The position numbers and the translations under genes are program-made. From Mesostigma viride (lineage: Eukaryota; Streptophyta; Mesostigmatophyceae; Mesostigmatales; Mesostigmataceae), in contig RPFO01001598.1 of NCBI GenBank assembly GCA_009746045.1, forward strand, positions 442,501 to 506,500: DNA of 64,000 bases. Reading direction: 5' to 3'. Within the stretch, counting starts at the first letter, position 1, and the number at the start of each line of letters is the position of its first letter. The notes below the pieces were generated by a model. It ran no database searches and was not told where the DNA came from. It saw only the letters and a list, made by a program, of their open reading frames with translations. Shown here in pieces: positions 15,216 to 25,600 of the stretch.

Positions 15216-16649
15216 CTATTCTACACTACTGCTGCTGTATTCCCCTAGGCTGGGGCTGCCGGAGTCGCTGGGGCCGCGGGTGGTTGAGGGGGTCGCGTGC
15301 CAGGGCTTGTGGCCGACGTAGATGTCCGCCCCCTTCCAGTACACCGGCTGGCCCGCCTTGGTCTGCCGGAGCTGGAGGTAGGTCGGCCATAGCTCCCGTC
15401 GCCGTTGTTGCTGCGCCAGGGTCAAGTCGTCGTCCACGGTGAAGGGAGTGTTCTCGAGCCGCTTGCGGCGTCTGAGGAACGAAACCTTGTCCGCTGGGCT
15501 GTCAAAGATGAGAAGAAGCGGAGGCGCCCCTGCCTTACCCCGCGCGCGGGGGAGGCGGTGGGCGGTCAGCTTAATCTCACCAAGGAGGCCCATGCGTGCA
15601 ACCTTGGATTTTGCTCTCAAACGCACGTGCAAGCTTCTCGGAATTCTCACCTTCCACCAGGTCGAAGTTCTTGAGGATGGCGTTGAGGCTGCGCTTGGAG
15701 AGCTCGGCCTCCTCGCGGAGGTCAAGCGTCTGCCGCTGGAGCTGGGCTGCGACGGCGGAGGTGGTGGAGGTGGTATGTTGCATGTCCGCCCAGGTGGTGA
15801 TGGGAGGAGCATCGCCGGCCAGGCCAGCCGGGCCGGCTGGCTTGGCGGCAATGTCCTTCACCGCCTGGGCGGTGAGGCCTGCGGTGTTCTGCAGAACCTC
15901 GATAGCGATGGCGTTGTCCTTAAGACGCTGGTCGATGTCACGGACTCTGGGCGGTGATGGCGTCGGAGGTGGAGGTGGTGGCGGTGGAGGAGGCGAGGAG
16001 GGTGGAGGTGGCGGTGGAGATGGTGGAGGTGGCGGTGGAAAGGAGGGGAAGCTCGGCAGTCAGCGTGCCGCCGATGGCCGCCACATCTGCAGCAATGGGG
16101 TCCACGTGCTCCTCGAGGACCTCCTTAAAGGAGTGAGCGGATGGAGGATTCGGTTAAGGTGGTGGTGAGAGGCTTGGGGGGCCAAAGCTCCCCGATGGAG
16201 CGTCCGAGGGAAAAGAGAGCGACTTGCTGGAGGTAGGGGCGGTGGAGGCTGGGAATGGTGTCGAAACAGGGGATACGAATCCAGCGAGGGTCAAAGAGGC
16301 GACCTTGGTGGAAGAGCTGCTTGCATAGTGCAAGAAGCGAGGCGTGCGTTCCATGAAACACGCAGACCAGGATGCGTTCCGTGGTAAGCGTGTCAAGGAA
16401 GCCGGGCTGGCTGGCTTCGGCGACAAAGTCGGCCGCTACCCAACTCGGCTCGGCAGAGCGACTGCGCTTGGGTTCAGGCGACGCTGCGGGCGAGGCGGGC
16501 TCAGCAGGGGGCTGGGCGACCACTAGAGCTTGGCTAGTGGCGCCGCTGCCTTATGGGCCGGTTGGCGAAGCTGCAGCCGGGGCTGCAGACGTATTTTCAT
16601 GGCTGAGCGCAGCCGCCAGGCTGCGTTGCGTCGAGAGGCGTTTGCTCAT
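15216..16649 (-). pseudogene. LINE ORF1-like protein, frameshifted
   Basis: Minus-strand coding similarity runs from a possible start at 16649 (MSKRLSTQ) to a stop at 15216-15218, but spread over several frames. One segment ends near 16125 (LTTERILVCVFHGTHASL region), another covers about 16125-15950, a third 15950-15600 (an EEAELSKRSLNAILKNFDLV helix), and the last 15600-15216. The last segment has FTVDDDLTLAQQQRRRELWP, followed after a short gap by VYWKGADIYVGHKPW. That resembles the conserved C-terminal domain of L1-type ORF1 proteins in plants and algae (acidic DxDLT, RRxLWP, then a short strand). ORF1 proteins bind element RNA and chaperone it during target-primed reverse transcription. 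At least three frameshifts show that this copy is broken, although sequencing indels cannot be excluded. Confidence 0.6.
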
Positions 16650-18207
16650 CGTATAGTGCGTCGTATATGACACAACGAGCCACGAGCCACGAGGTAGCCA
16701 TGGCTGTCGGAGCTCATAACTTTCACGGGAGAGGCCCACACTAAATCACTAATCGAAAATTACTTGGGAAATGTTGTCTCGGGCTGAAGGACATGTGCGC
16801 CCCTCAATTGCGGAGTTAAATTGGATGTATAATTGAATGAAATACATTATTACATTCCATGCATCGATGCTCGAGTCATCGCGATATCTGAATATCTTAC
16901 ATAATTACAGACCCATCAATTGGAAGATCAGAAAGCTCCAGTGCATCTGCTCTACGACCGGACGTCTCAATCGTACGTAGTGCTTTCGAGTTATAATTAC
17001 CCTCAATATATGTCTGGAAAATCCACGTGCAGGCAGTGTCAAATGCATGGTATATGAACTAGTTATGTACATGTCAAGATGATGACAGTCAAGCGAGGCC
17101 ATACATGTTGACGGACAAGTGAGCCTGTAGACCTACGTCGATCCCCAGTTCCTCGATGTCGTGCGCAGCCCCGATATCATCAGATTTCCAATCCCCAACG
17201 GCCGTCGGCTCCGCAAAATCCACGTTCGCGATTAAACAGTGCAACCGCGCGGGCCGTTCTAACTTGTAATCCACCTATATAGTGGGCTCCGTCTCGTCAG
17301 CGTGCGTTCGCATCAACAGGACAGCCACGGGTGTCGCGACGTCTCGGACGCTGTGCACTACACGCATCATCTCGGTCATCGCAGCCGTCGAGCACGTCAC
17401 AAGCATCAATTATTCTCTGGACGAATTCTCGTGACCGTGTTGATATTAATGTCTGCCAACTTGACGACTGTGAACAGCAGCCTCACGCACGTCCGGTCCA
17501 TCCGACTCCGTCAGGCGGTGTTGCGAATGGCGTCCTGCGTGCAAAAACCAGTACATGAAAAACGAGGACAAAAATGTTAGCCCGTTACGCAGATTTGTCT
17601 GTAATTCCGCTTACAGCAGTATTAACCACCCGTTACGCGGATTTCGGGCAAGTGGGTATCCTCCTACATTACATGTATCCAATTATGGACGGGAGATTTA
17701 AAATGGGAAACAAGTATCAGCGAACCCAGAATCAAGGTATCCACGCAACGGTTTTGAATAAACGGCTATGTACATATAGACACAATGAACTGAACAAAAC
17801 TATAGTAGCTCACTCGTCGTTCACTTGTTAGTCGTAACGGAGGCAGTCAGTCAGTCAGTTTGCAAGTTCAGTTGGCAAGTACGGAAACACACCGTTAAAC
17901 GGACCACCAACCGCGTGTGTACGTCACTCTAATGTAATGTATATAATCAAGAATAACAGGGGACGCTTAACGTATCCTTTACGCAGCTTTTTCGTTCAGG
18001 GCATGTTGAAATAACAACAGTGGGGTCAGTGGTTCAAACCCTCTAAGTGCCGAATTTTTTACGAACCAGCGCATTCACAAACCTTGCACTGGGGACGCGG
18101 TGGACGTGTACCATTACCCCGGCCTAATTCTAGCATTGTACACAAGCGGCGGTGGCTAGCAGTAAAGAAGGGCATCCTAGTCATAACGCTGGGCAAGTTT
18201 GAAAGCA
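16650..18207. other. No recognisable gene; A/T-richer spacer
   Basis: No domain or convincing exon is seen. A diverged copy of the CCAACGGCCG(T)CGG motif lies at 17195-17208. A tRNA B-box-like GGTTCAAACCC lies near 18032-18042 just before a T run, without a foldable tRNA around it. Confidence 0.5.
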
Positions 18208-18900
18208 CCAACGGCCGTTGAGTAGGAAAAAAAAAGAGCAGGAGAAGAGCACGTCGACGTTTCAACAGCAAGACAAAAATATTGAACCCCGAGTACCAAT
18301 GAAAATGCTTTCATGCATGTCCACCCCGACGAGGCACAAATTCATGCATGCCCACCCCGACGAGGCACAAATTAATGAACGACAGATTTCTCACCCCCCC
18401 CCGGCACATGGCACAAGTGCCATCGCACGCACACACATTGTAGACAAGGTTATGAGAGTTTCGAGAGTCCAACGGCCGTTGGCTCGGAGAAATTGACAGT
18501 ACACCCGTGAAGACATTAAAATTATCACTTGGTTGTGGTTGTCTTATGTGTGTGCCTTGTCATTTCCCAAGGTCAAAAGCCGTCAACTTCTGCACCTCTT
18601 GTCCCTCCCACCCGTACGCACTAAGCATGCCCACCTTACACTACCACATGTGGCTCTTGAGAAAACTCCCCCCGACGATGCACATGTGCCATCTCACGCA
18701 CACACCTTTAGACAAGGTTATCATTTTTTCGGAGTCCAACGGCCGTTGGCTCCGAGAAATGCTGTTACAACGCAAAATTACAATGGTGACATCCACGAGC
18801 TAGTGGTACGCCGAACAAGTGCTTGTATGACATATGGCGACTGCCCGTGAGGAAAAGTCCACCACCACACACGGAGAGTTTTTTGAGTCCAACGCACGAA
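18208..18900. repeat. Dispersed short repeat with 14-bp palindrome CCAACGGCCGTTGG
   Basis: The palindrome is perfect at 18469-18482 and 18736-18749 and partial at 18208-18220. The two perfect copies share their surroundings: CACGCACACAC, TAGACAAGGTTAT, the palindrome, then a GAGAAAT segment. This makes them two diverged units about 267 bp apart. A weaker remnant (GAGTCCAACG) lies near 18885. Function is unknown. Confidence 0.7.
18311..18372 (+). repeat. 31-bp direct tandem duplication
   Basis: TCATGCATG(T/C)CCACCCCGAC plus GAGGCACAAAT occurs twice in a row (18311-18341, 18342-18372) with one difference. Confidence 0.9.
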
Positions 18901-19206
18901 CAGACGTAATGCACACCAAGTGACCAAGTGGCAAGATAAAAACACCCTTGCCAATCTCTACCCACAAAAACTTAGCCCCGAAATCCGTAGCTTTTAAGTA
19001 ATTGATTTGTACATTGTAGATGACAATGCAGCGATCACATGTATTCTGGAACCAACACGTTTTTACCTTGTCCAAGTTATCCATGGCTAGAAAGTTGTTG
19101 TAAATACACGATGTGGCCACACACGCCATAGATGAAAATCATAACCAGCTCACGCACATGATCATGGAAGGGGACTATCTATTGATCTCAAAATAGAAAG
19201 CTCAAG

Positions 19207-19262
19207 ACACCCTACACCCTACACCCTACACCCTACACCATACATCCTACAACCTACACCCT
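19207..19262 (+). repeat. Telomere-like heptamer patch (CCCTACA)n
   Basis: About eight heptamers, four of them perfect CCCTACA and the rest degraded, differ at one base from the plant-type telomere unit CCCTAAA. The patch lies 350 bp from the edge of the satellite array. Confidence 0.7.
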
Positions 19263-19298
19263 TAACTCTCCACCCTTAGCTTACGTGACCTATTTTTC

Positions 19299-19367
19299 GG
19301 AGAAATGTCCGAGTGGAATGCTATGTATGGGGTAACTTTCCCAAGGGTTCGAATCCCTCTTTCTCCA
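19299..19367 (+). pseudogene. tRNA-Ser-like relic lacking a normal anticodon arm
   Basis: GGAGAAA at 19299-19305 pairs with TTTCTCC at 19360-19366. An A-box-like TGTCCGAGTGG and a T-arm GGGTTCGAATCCC (B box) lie between. The 25 bases between the D and T arms do not form a standard anticodon stem, although GGG/CCC can pair around TAACT. The ends resemble tRNA-Ser of organelles or bacteria. It is either a truncated tRNA gene or a tRNA-derived short element. Confidence 0.45.
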
Positions 19368-19463
19368 TTAGAGTTTTGTTTAGCTTCTATTCTCGTCTAC
19401 ACATAATTCACACGAAGTACGTTTGCAAATACTTTATTACTATTTTGTTACTAATATTATAAT

Positions 19464-19605
19464 TGTTGTGTGTGTGTGTTGTTCACATGTGCGTGTGTGT
19501 GTTGTGTGTGGTGTGTGTTGTGCGTGTGCGTGTGCGTGTGCGTGTGCGTGTGCGTGTGCGTGTGTGTGTATATAATTTTTTGTTGTGTGTGTGTGTGTTG
19601 TGTGT
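19464..19605 (+). repeat. Degenerate (TG)n / (GTGTGC)n edge of the satellite array
   Basis: GTGTGT, GTGCGT and TTGTGTG units run up to the first recognisable 40-bp monomer. Gradual decay of repeat structure at an array edge is typical. Confidence 0.85.
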
Positions 19606-22600
19606 TGTACGTGCAAGGTGTATGTACATGTGTGTGCAGCCGGCCCTTGCGTGCGCGGTGTGTGAACGTTTCTGTGCAGCCGCCCCTTGCGTGCGCGGTG
19701 TATGTACGTGTGTGTGCATGCCGGCCCTTGCGTGCATGGTGTGTGTACGTGTGTGTGCAGCCGCCCCTTGCGTGCGCGAGTATGTACATGTGAGTGCAGC
19801 CGACCCTTGCGTGCGCGGTGGATGTACATGTGTGGGCAGTTGCCCCTATCGTGCGCGGTGTATGTACATGTGTTTGCACTTGCCCATTGCGTGCATGGTG
19901 TGTGTACGTGTGTGTGCAGCCGCCCCTTGCGTGCGCGGTGTATGTACGTGTGTGTGCATGCCGGCCCTTGCGTGCATGGTGTGTGTACGTGGGTGTGCAG
20001 CCGCCCCTTGCGTGCGCGAGTATGTACATGTGAGTGCAGCCGACCCTTGCGTGCGCGGTGGATGTACATGTGTGGGCAGTTGCCCCTTGCGTGCGCGGTG
20101 TATGTACACATGTGTGTAGCCGCCCCTTGCGTGCATGGTGTATGTACATGTGTGTGCAGTCGACCCGTGCGTGCGCAGTGGATGTACGTGTGTGGGTAGC
20201 CGTCCCTTGCGTGCGCGGTGGATCTACGTGCGCGGTGTATGTACATGTGTGTGCAGCCGCCCCTTGCGTGCATGGTGTGTGTACATGTGAGTGCAGCCGG
20301 CCCTTGCGTGCGCGGTGTATGTACGTGTGAGTGCAGTCGCTCCTTGCGTGCATGGTGTATGTACATGTGAGTGCAGCCGGCCCCTTGCGTGCGCGGTGGA
20401 TGTACATGTGTGTGCAGCCGTCCCTTGCGTGCATGGTGTATGTACATGTGAGTGCAGCCGGCCCCTTGCGTGCGCGGTGGATGTACATGTGTGTGCAGCC
20501 GCCCCTTGCGTGCGCGGTGTGTGTACGTGTGTGTGCAGTTGCCCCTTGCGTGCGCGGTGGATGTACGTGTGTGTGCAGCCGCCCCTTGCGTGCGCGGTGT
20601 ATGTACGTGTGTGTGCAGCCGGCCCTTGCGTGCATGGTGTATGTACATGTGTGTGCAGTCGCCCCGTGCGTGCGCAGTGGATGTACGTGTGTGGGTAGCC
20701 GTCCCTTGCGTGCGCGGTGGATCTACGTGCGCGGTGTGTGTACGTGTGTGTGCAGCCGCCCCTTGCGTGCATGGTGTGTGTACATGTGTGTGCAGCCGCC
20801 CCTTGCGTGCATGGTGTGTGTACGTGCATGTGTGTGCAGCCGGCCCTTGCGTGCATGGTGTGTGTACGTGTGTGTGCAGCCGGCCCTTGCGTGCGCGGTG
20901 TATGTACGTTTGTGTGCAGCCGTCCCTTCCGTGCATGGTTAGTGTACATGTGTGTGCAGCCGCCCCTTGCGTGCATGGTGTATGTACATGTGAGTGCAGC
21001 CGGCCCTTGCGTACGCGGTGTATGTACGTGTGTGTGCACTCGCCCCTTGCGTGCGCGGTGGATGTACGTGTGTGCGCACTCGCCCCTTGCGTGCATGGTG
21101 TATGTACACGTGAGTGCAGCCGGCCCTTGCGTGCGCGGTGTGTGTAAGTGTGCGTGCAGTCGCTCCTTGCGTGCATGGTGTGTGTACGTGTGTGTGCAGC
21201 CGCCCCTTGAGTGCGCGGTGTGTGTAAGTGTGCCTGCAGTCGCTCCTTGCGTGCATGGTGTGTGTACATGTGTGTGCAGCCGCCCCTTCCGTGCATGGTG
21301 TGTGTACGTGTGTGTGCAGCTGGCCCTTGCGTGCGCGGTGTATGTACGTTTGTGTGCAGCCGTCCCTTCCGTGCATGGTTAGTGTACATGTTTGTGCAGC
21401 CGCCCCTTGCGTGCATGGTGTATGTACATGTGAGTGCAGCCGGCCCTTGCGTACGCGGTGTATGTACGTGTGTGTGCACTCGCCCCTTGCGTGCGCGGTG
21501 GATGTACGTGTGTGCGCACTCGCCCCTTGCGTGCATGGTGTATGTACACGTGAGTGCAGCCGGCCCTTGCGTGCGCGGTGTGTGTAAGTGTGCGTGCAGT
21601 CGCTCCTTGCGTGCATGGTGTGTGTACGTGTGTGTGCAGCCGCCCCTTGCGTGCGCGGTGGATGTACGTGTGTGTGCAGCCGCCCCTTGCGTGCGCGGTG
21701 GATGTACGTGTGTGTGCACTCGCCCCTTGCGTGCGCGGTGGATGTACGTGTGTGTGCACTCGCCCCTTGCGTGCGCGGTGGATGTACGTGTGTGCAGGCG
21801 TCCCTTGCGTGCGTGGTGTATGTACATGTGAGTGCCGTCGCCCCAAGCGTGCATGGTGTGTGTACGTGTGTGTGCAGGCGTCCCTTGCGTGCGTGGTGTG
21901 TGTACATGTGAGTGCAGCCGGCCCTTGCGTGCGCGGTGTATGTACGTGTGTGTGCAGCCGCCCCTTGCGTGCATGGTGTGTTTACGTGTGTGTGCAGCCG
22001 CCCCTTGCGTGCGCGGTGTATGTACGTGTGTGTGCCGTCGCCCCAAGCGTGCATGGTGTGTGTACGTGTGTGTGCAGTTGCCCCTTGCGTGCGCGGTGGA
22101 TGTACGTGTGTGTGCACTTGCCCCTTGCGTGCGCGGTGTGTGTGTAAGTGTGCGTGCACTCGCCCCTTGCGTGCATGGTGTATGTACACGTGTGTGCAGC
22201 CGCCCCTTGCGTGCATGGTGTATGTACATGTGAGTGCAGCCGGCCCCTTGCGTGCGCGGTGGATGTACATGTGTGTGCAGCCGCCCCTTGCGTGCGCGGT
22301 GGGTGTACGTGTGTGTGCAGTTGCCCCTTGCGTGCATGGTGTATGTACATGTGAGTGCAGCCGGCCCCTTGCGTGCGCGGTGGATGTACGTGTGTGTGCA
22401 GCCGCCCCTTGCGTGCGCGGTGTATGTACGTGTGTGTGCACTCGCCCCTTGCGTGCGCGGTGGATGTACATGTGTGTGCAGCCGCCCCTTCCGTGCATGG
22501 TGTGTGTACGTGTGTGTGCAGGCGTCCCTTGCGTGCGTGGTGTATGTACGTGTGTGTGCAGTTGCCCCTTGCGTGCGCGATGGATGTACGTGTGTGTGCC

Positions 22601-25600
22601 GCCGGCCCTTGCGTGCATGGTGGATGTACATGTGAGTGCAGCCGGCCCTTGCGTGCGCGGTGGATGTACGTGTGTGTGCAGCCGCCCCTTGCGTGCATGG
22701 TGTGTGTACGTGTGTGTGCAGCCGGCCCCTTGCGTGCATGGTGTATGTACATGTGTGTGCATGCCGGCCCTTGCGTGCATGGTGTGTGTACGTGTGTGTG
22801 CAGCCGCCCCTTGCGTGCGCGGTGGATGTACGTGTGTGTGCATGCCGGCCCTTGCGTGCATGGTGTGTGTACGTGGGTGTGCAGCCGCCCCTTGCGTGCG
22901 CGAGTATGTACATGTGAGTGCAGCCGACCCTTGCGTGCGCGGTGGATGTACATGTGTGGGCAGTTGCCCCTTGCGTGCGCGGTGTATGTACATGTGTGTG
23001 CAGCCGCCCCTTGCGTGCATGGTGTATGTACATGTGTGTGCAGTCGACCCGTGCGTGCGCAGTGGATGTACGTGTGTGGGTAGCCGTCCCTTGCGTGCGC
23101 GGTGGATCTACGTGCGCGGTGTATGTACATGTGTGTGCAGCCGCCCCTTGCGTGCATGGTGTGTGTACATGTGAGTGCAGCCGGCCCTTGCGTGCGCGGT
23201 GTATGTACGTGTGAGTGCAGTCGCTCCTTGCGTGCGCGGTGTGTGTGTAAGTGTGCGTGCACTCGCCCCTTGCGTGCATGGTGTATGTACACGTGTGTGC
23301 AGCCGCCCCTTGCGTGCATGGTGTATGTACATGTGAGTGCAGCCGGCCCCTTGCGTGCGCGGTGGATGTACATGTGTGTGCAGCCGCCCCTTGCGTGCTC
23401 GGTGTGTGTACGTGTGTGTGCAGTTGCCCCTTGCGTGCGCGGTGGACGTACGTGTGTGTGCAGCCGCCCCTTGCGTGCGCGGTGTATGTACGTGTGTGTG
23501 CAGCCGGCCCTTGCGTGCATGGTGTATGTACATGTGTGTGCAGTCGCCCCGTGCGTGCGCAGTGGATGTACGTGTGTGGGTAGCCGTCCCTTGCGTGCGC
23601 GGTGGATCTACGTGCGCGGTGTGTGTACGTGTGAGTGCAGCCGGCCCCTTGCGTGCATGGTGTATGTACATGTGTGTGCAGCCGCCCCTTCCGTGCATGG
23701 TGTGTGTACGTGTGTGTGCATGCAGCCGGCCCCTTGCGTGCATGGTGTATGTACATGTGTGTGCATGCCGGCCCTTGCGTGCATGGTGTGTGTACGTGTG
23801 TGTGCAGCCGCCCCTTGCGTGCGCGGTGGATGTACGTGTGTGTGCAGCCGCCCCTTGCGTGCATGGTGTGTGTACGTGTGTGTGCAGCCGCCCCTGGCGT
23901 GCGCGGTGTATGTACGTGTGTGTGCATGCCGGCCCTTGCGTGCATGGTGTGTGTACGTGTGTGTGCAGCCGCCCCTTGCGTGCGCGGTGTATGTACATGT
24001 GAGTGCCGTCGCCCCTTGCGTGCATGGTGTATGTACGTGTGTGTGCAGTTGCCCCTTGCGTGCGCGGTGTATGTACATGTGAGTGCAGCCGGCCCCTTGC
24101 GTGCGCGGTGTGTGTACGTGTGTGTGCAGTTGCCCCTTGCGTGCGCGGTGGATGTACGTGTGTGTGCAGGCGTCCTTTGCGTGCATGGTGGATGTACGTG
24201 TGTGTGCAGGCGTCCCTTGCGTGCGCGGTGTGTGTGTAAGTGTGCGTGCACTCGCCCCTTGCGTGCATGGTGTATGTACACGTGTGTGCAGCCGCCCCTT
24301 GCGTGCATGGTGTATGTACATGTGTGTGCAGCCGCCCCTTCCGTGCATGGTGTGTGTACGTGTGTGTGCAGCCGCCCCTTGCGTGCGCGGTGTATGTACA
24401 TGTGAGTGCAGCCGGCCCCTTGCGTGCATGGTGTATGTACATGTGCGTGCACTCGCCCCTTGCGTGCATGGTGTATGTACACGTGTGTGCAGCCGCCCCT
24501 TGCGTGCATGGTGTATGTACATGTGTGTGCATGCCGGCCCTTGCGTGCATGGTGTATGTACACATGTGTGCAGCCGCCCCTTGCGTGCATGGTGTATGTA
24601 CATGTGTGTGCAGCCGCCCCTTCCGTGCATGGTGTGTGTACGTGTGTGTGCAGCCGCCCCTTGCGTGCGCGGTGTATGTACATGTGAGTGCAGCCGGCCC
24701 CTTGCGTGCATGGTGTATGTACATGTGTGTGCAGCCGCCCCTTCCGTGCATGGTGTGTGTACGTGTGTGTGCAGCCGCCCCTTGCGTGCGCGGTGTATGT
24801 ACGTGTGTGTGCATGCCGGCCCTTGCGTGCATGGTGTGTGTACGTGGGTGTGCAGCCGCCCCTTGCGTGCGCGAGTATGTACATGTGAGTGCAGCCGACC
24901 CTTGCGTGCGCGGTGGATGTACATGTGTGGGCAGTTGCCCCTTGCGTGCGCGGTGTATGTACATGTGTGTGCAGCCGCCCCTTGCGTGCATGGTGTATGT
25001 ACATGTGTGTGCAGTCGACCCGTGCGTGCGCAGTGGATGTACGTGTGTGGGTAGCCGTCCCTTGCGTGCGCGGTGGATCTACGTGCGCGGTGTATGTACA
25101 TGTGTGTGCAGCCGCCCCTTGCGTGCATGGTGTGTGTACATGTGAGTGCAGCCGGCCCTTGCGTGCGCGGTGTATGTACGTGTGAGTGCAGTCGCTCCTT
25201 GCGTGCGCGGTGTGTGTGTAAGTGTGCGTGCACTCGCCCCTTGCGTGCATGGTGTATGTACACGTGTGTGCAGCCGCCCCTTGCGTGCATGGTGTATGTA
25301 CATGTGAGTGCAGCCGGCCCCTTGCGTGCGCGGTGGATGTACATGTGTGTGCAGCCGCCCCTTGCGTGCGCGGTGTGTGTACGTGTGTGTGCAGTTGCCC
25401 CTTGCGTGCGCGGTGGATGTACGTGTGTGTGCAGCCGCCCCTTGCGTGCGCGGTGTATGTACGTGTGTGTGCAGCCGGCCCTTGCGTGCATGGTGTATGT
25501 ACATGTGTGTGCAGTCGCCCCGTGCGTGCGCAGTGGATGTACGTGTGTGGGTAGCCGTCCCTTGCGTGCGCGGTGGATCTACGTGCGCGGTGTGTGTACG

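Noticed and set aside
18010-18055. Second tRNA gene around GGTTCAAACCC
   Set aside because: A B-box match and a following T run are present, but no acceptor or D-arm pairing gives a tRNA fold.
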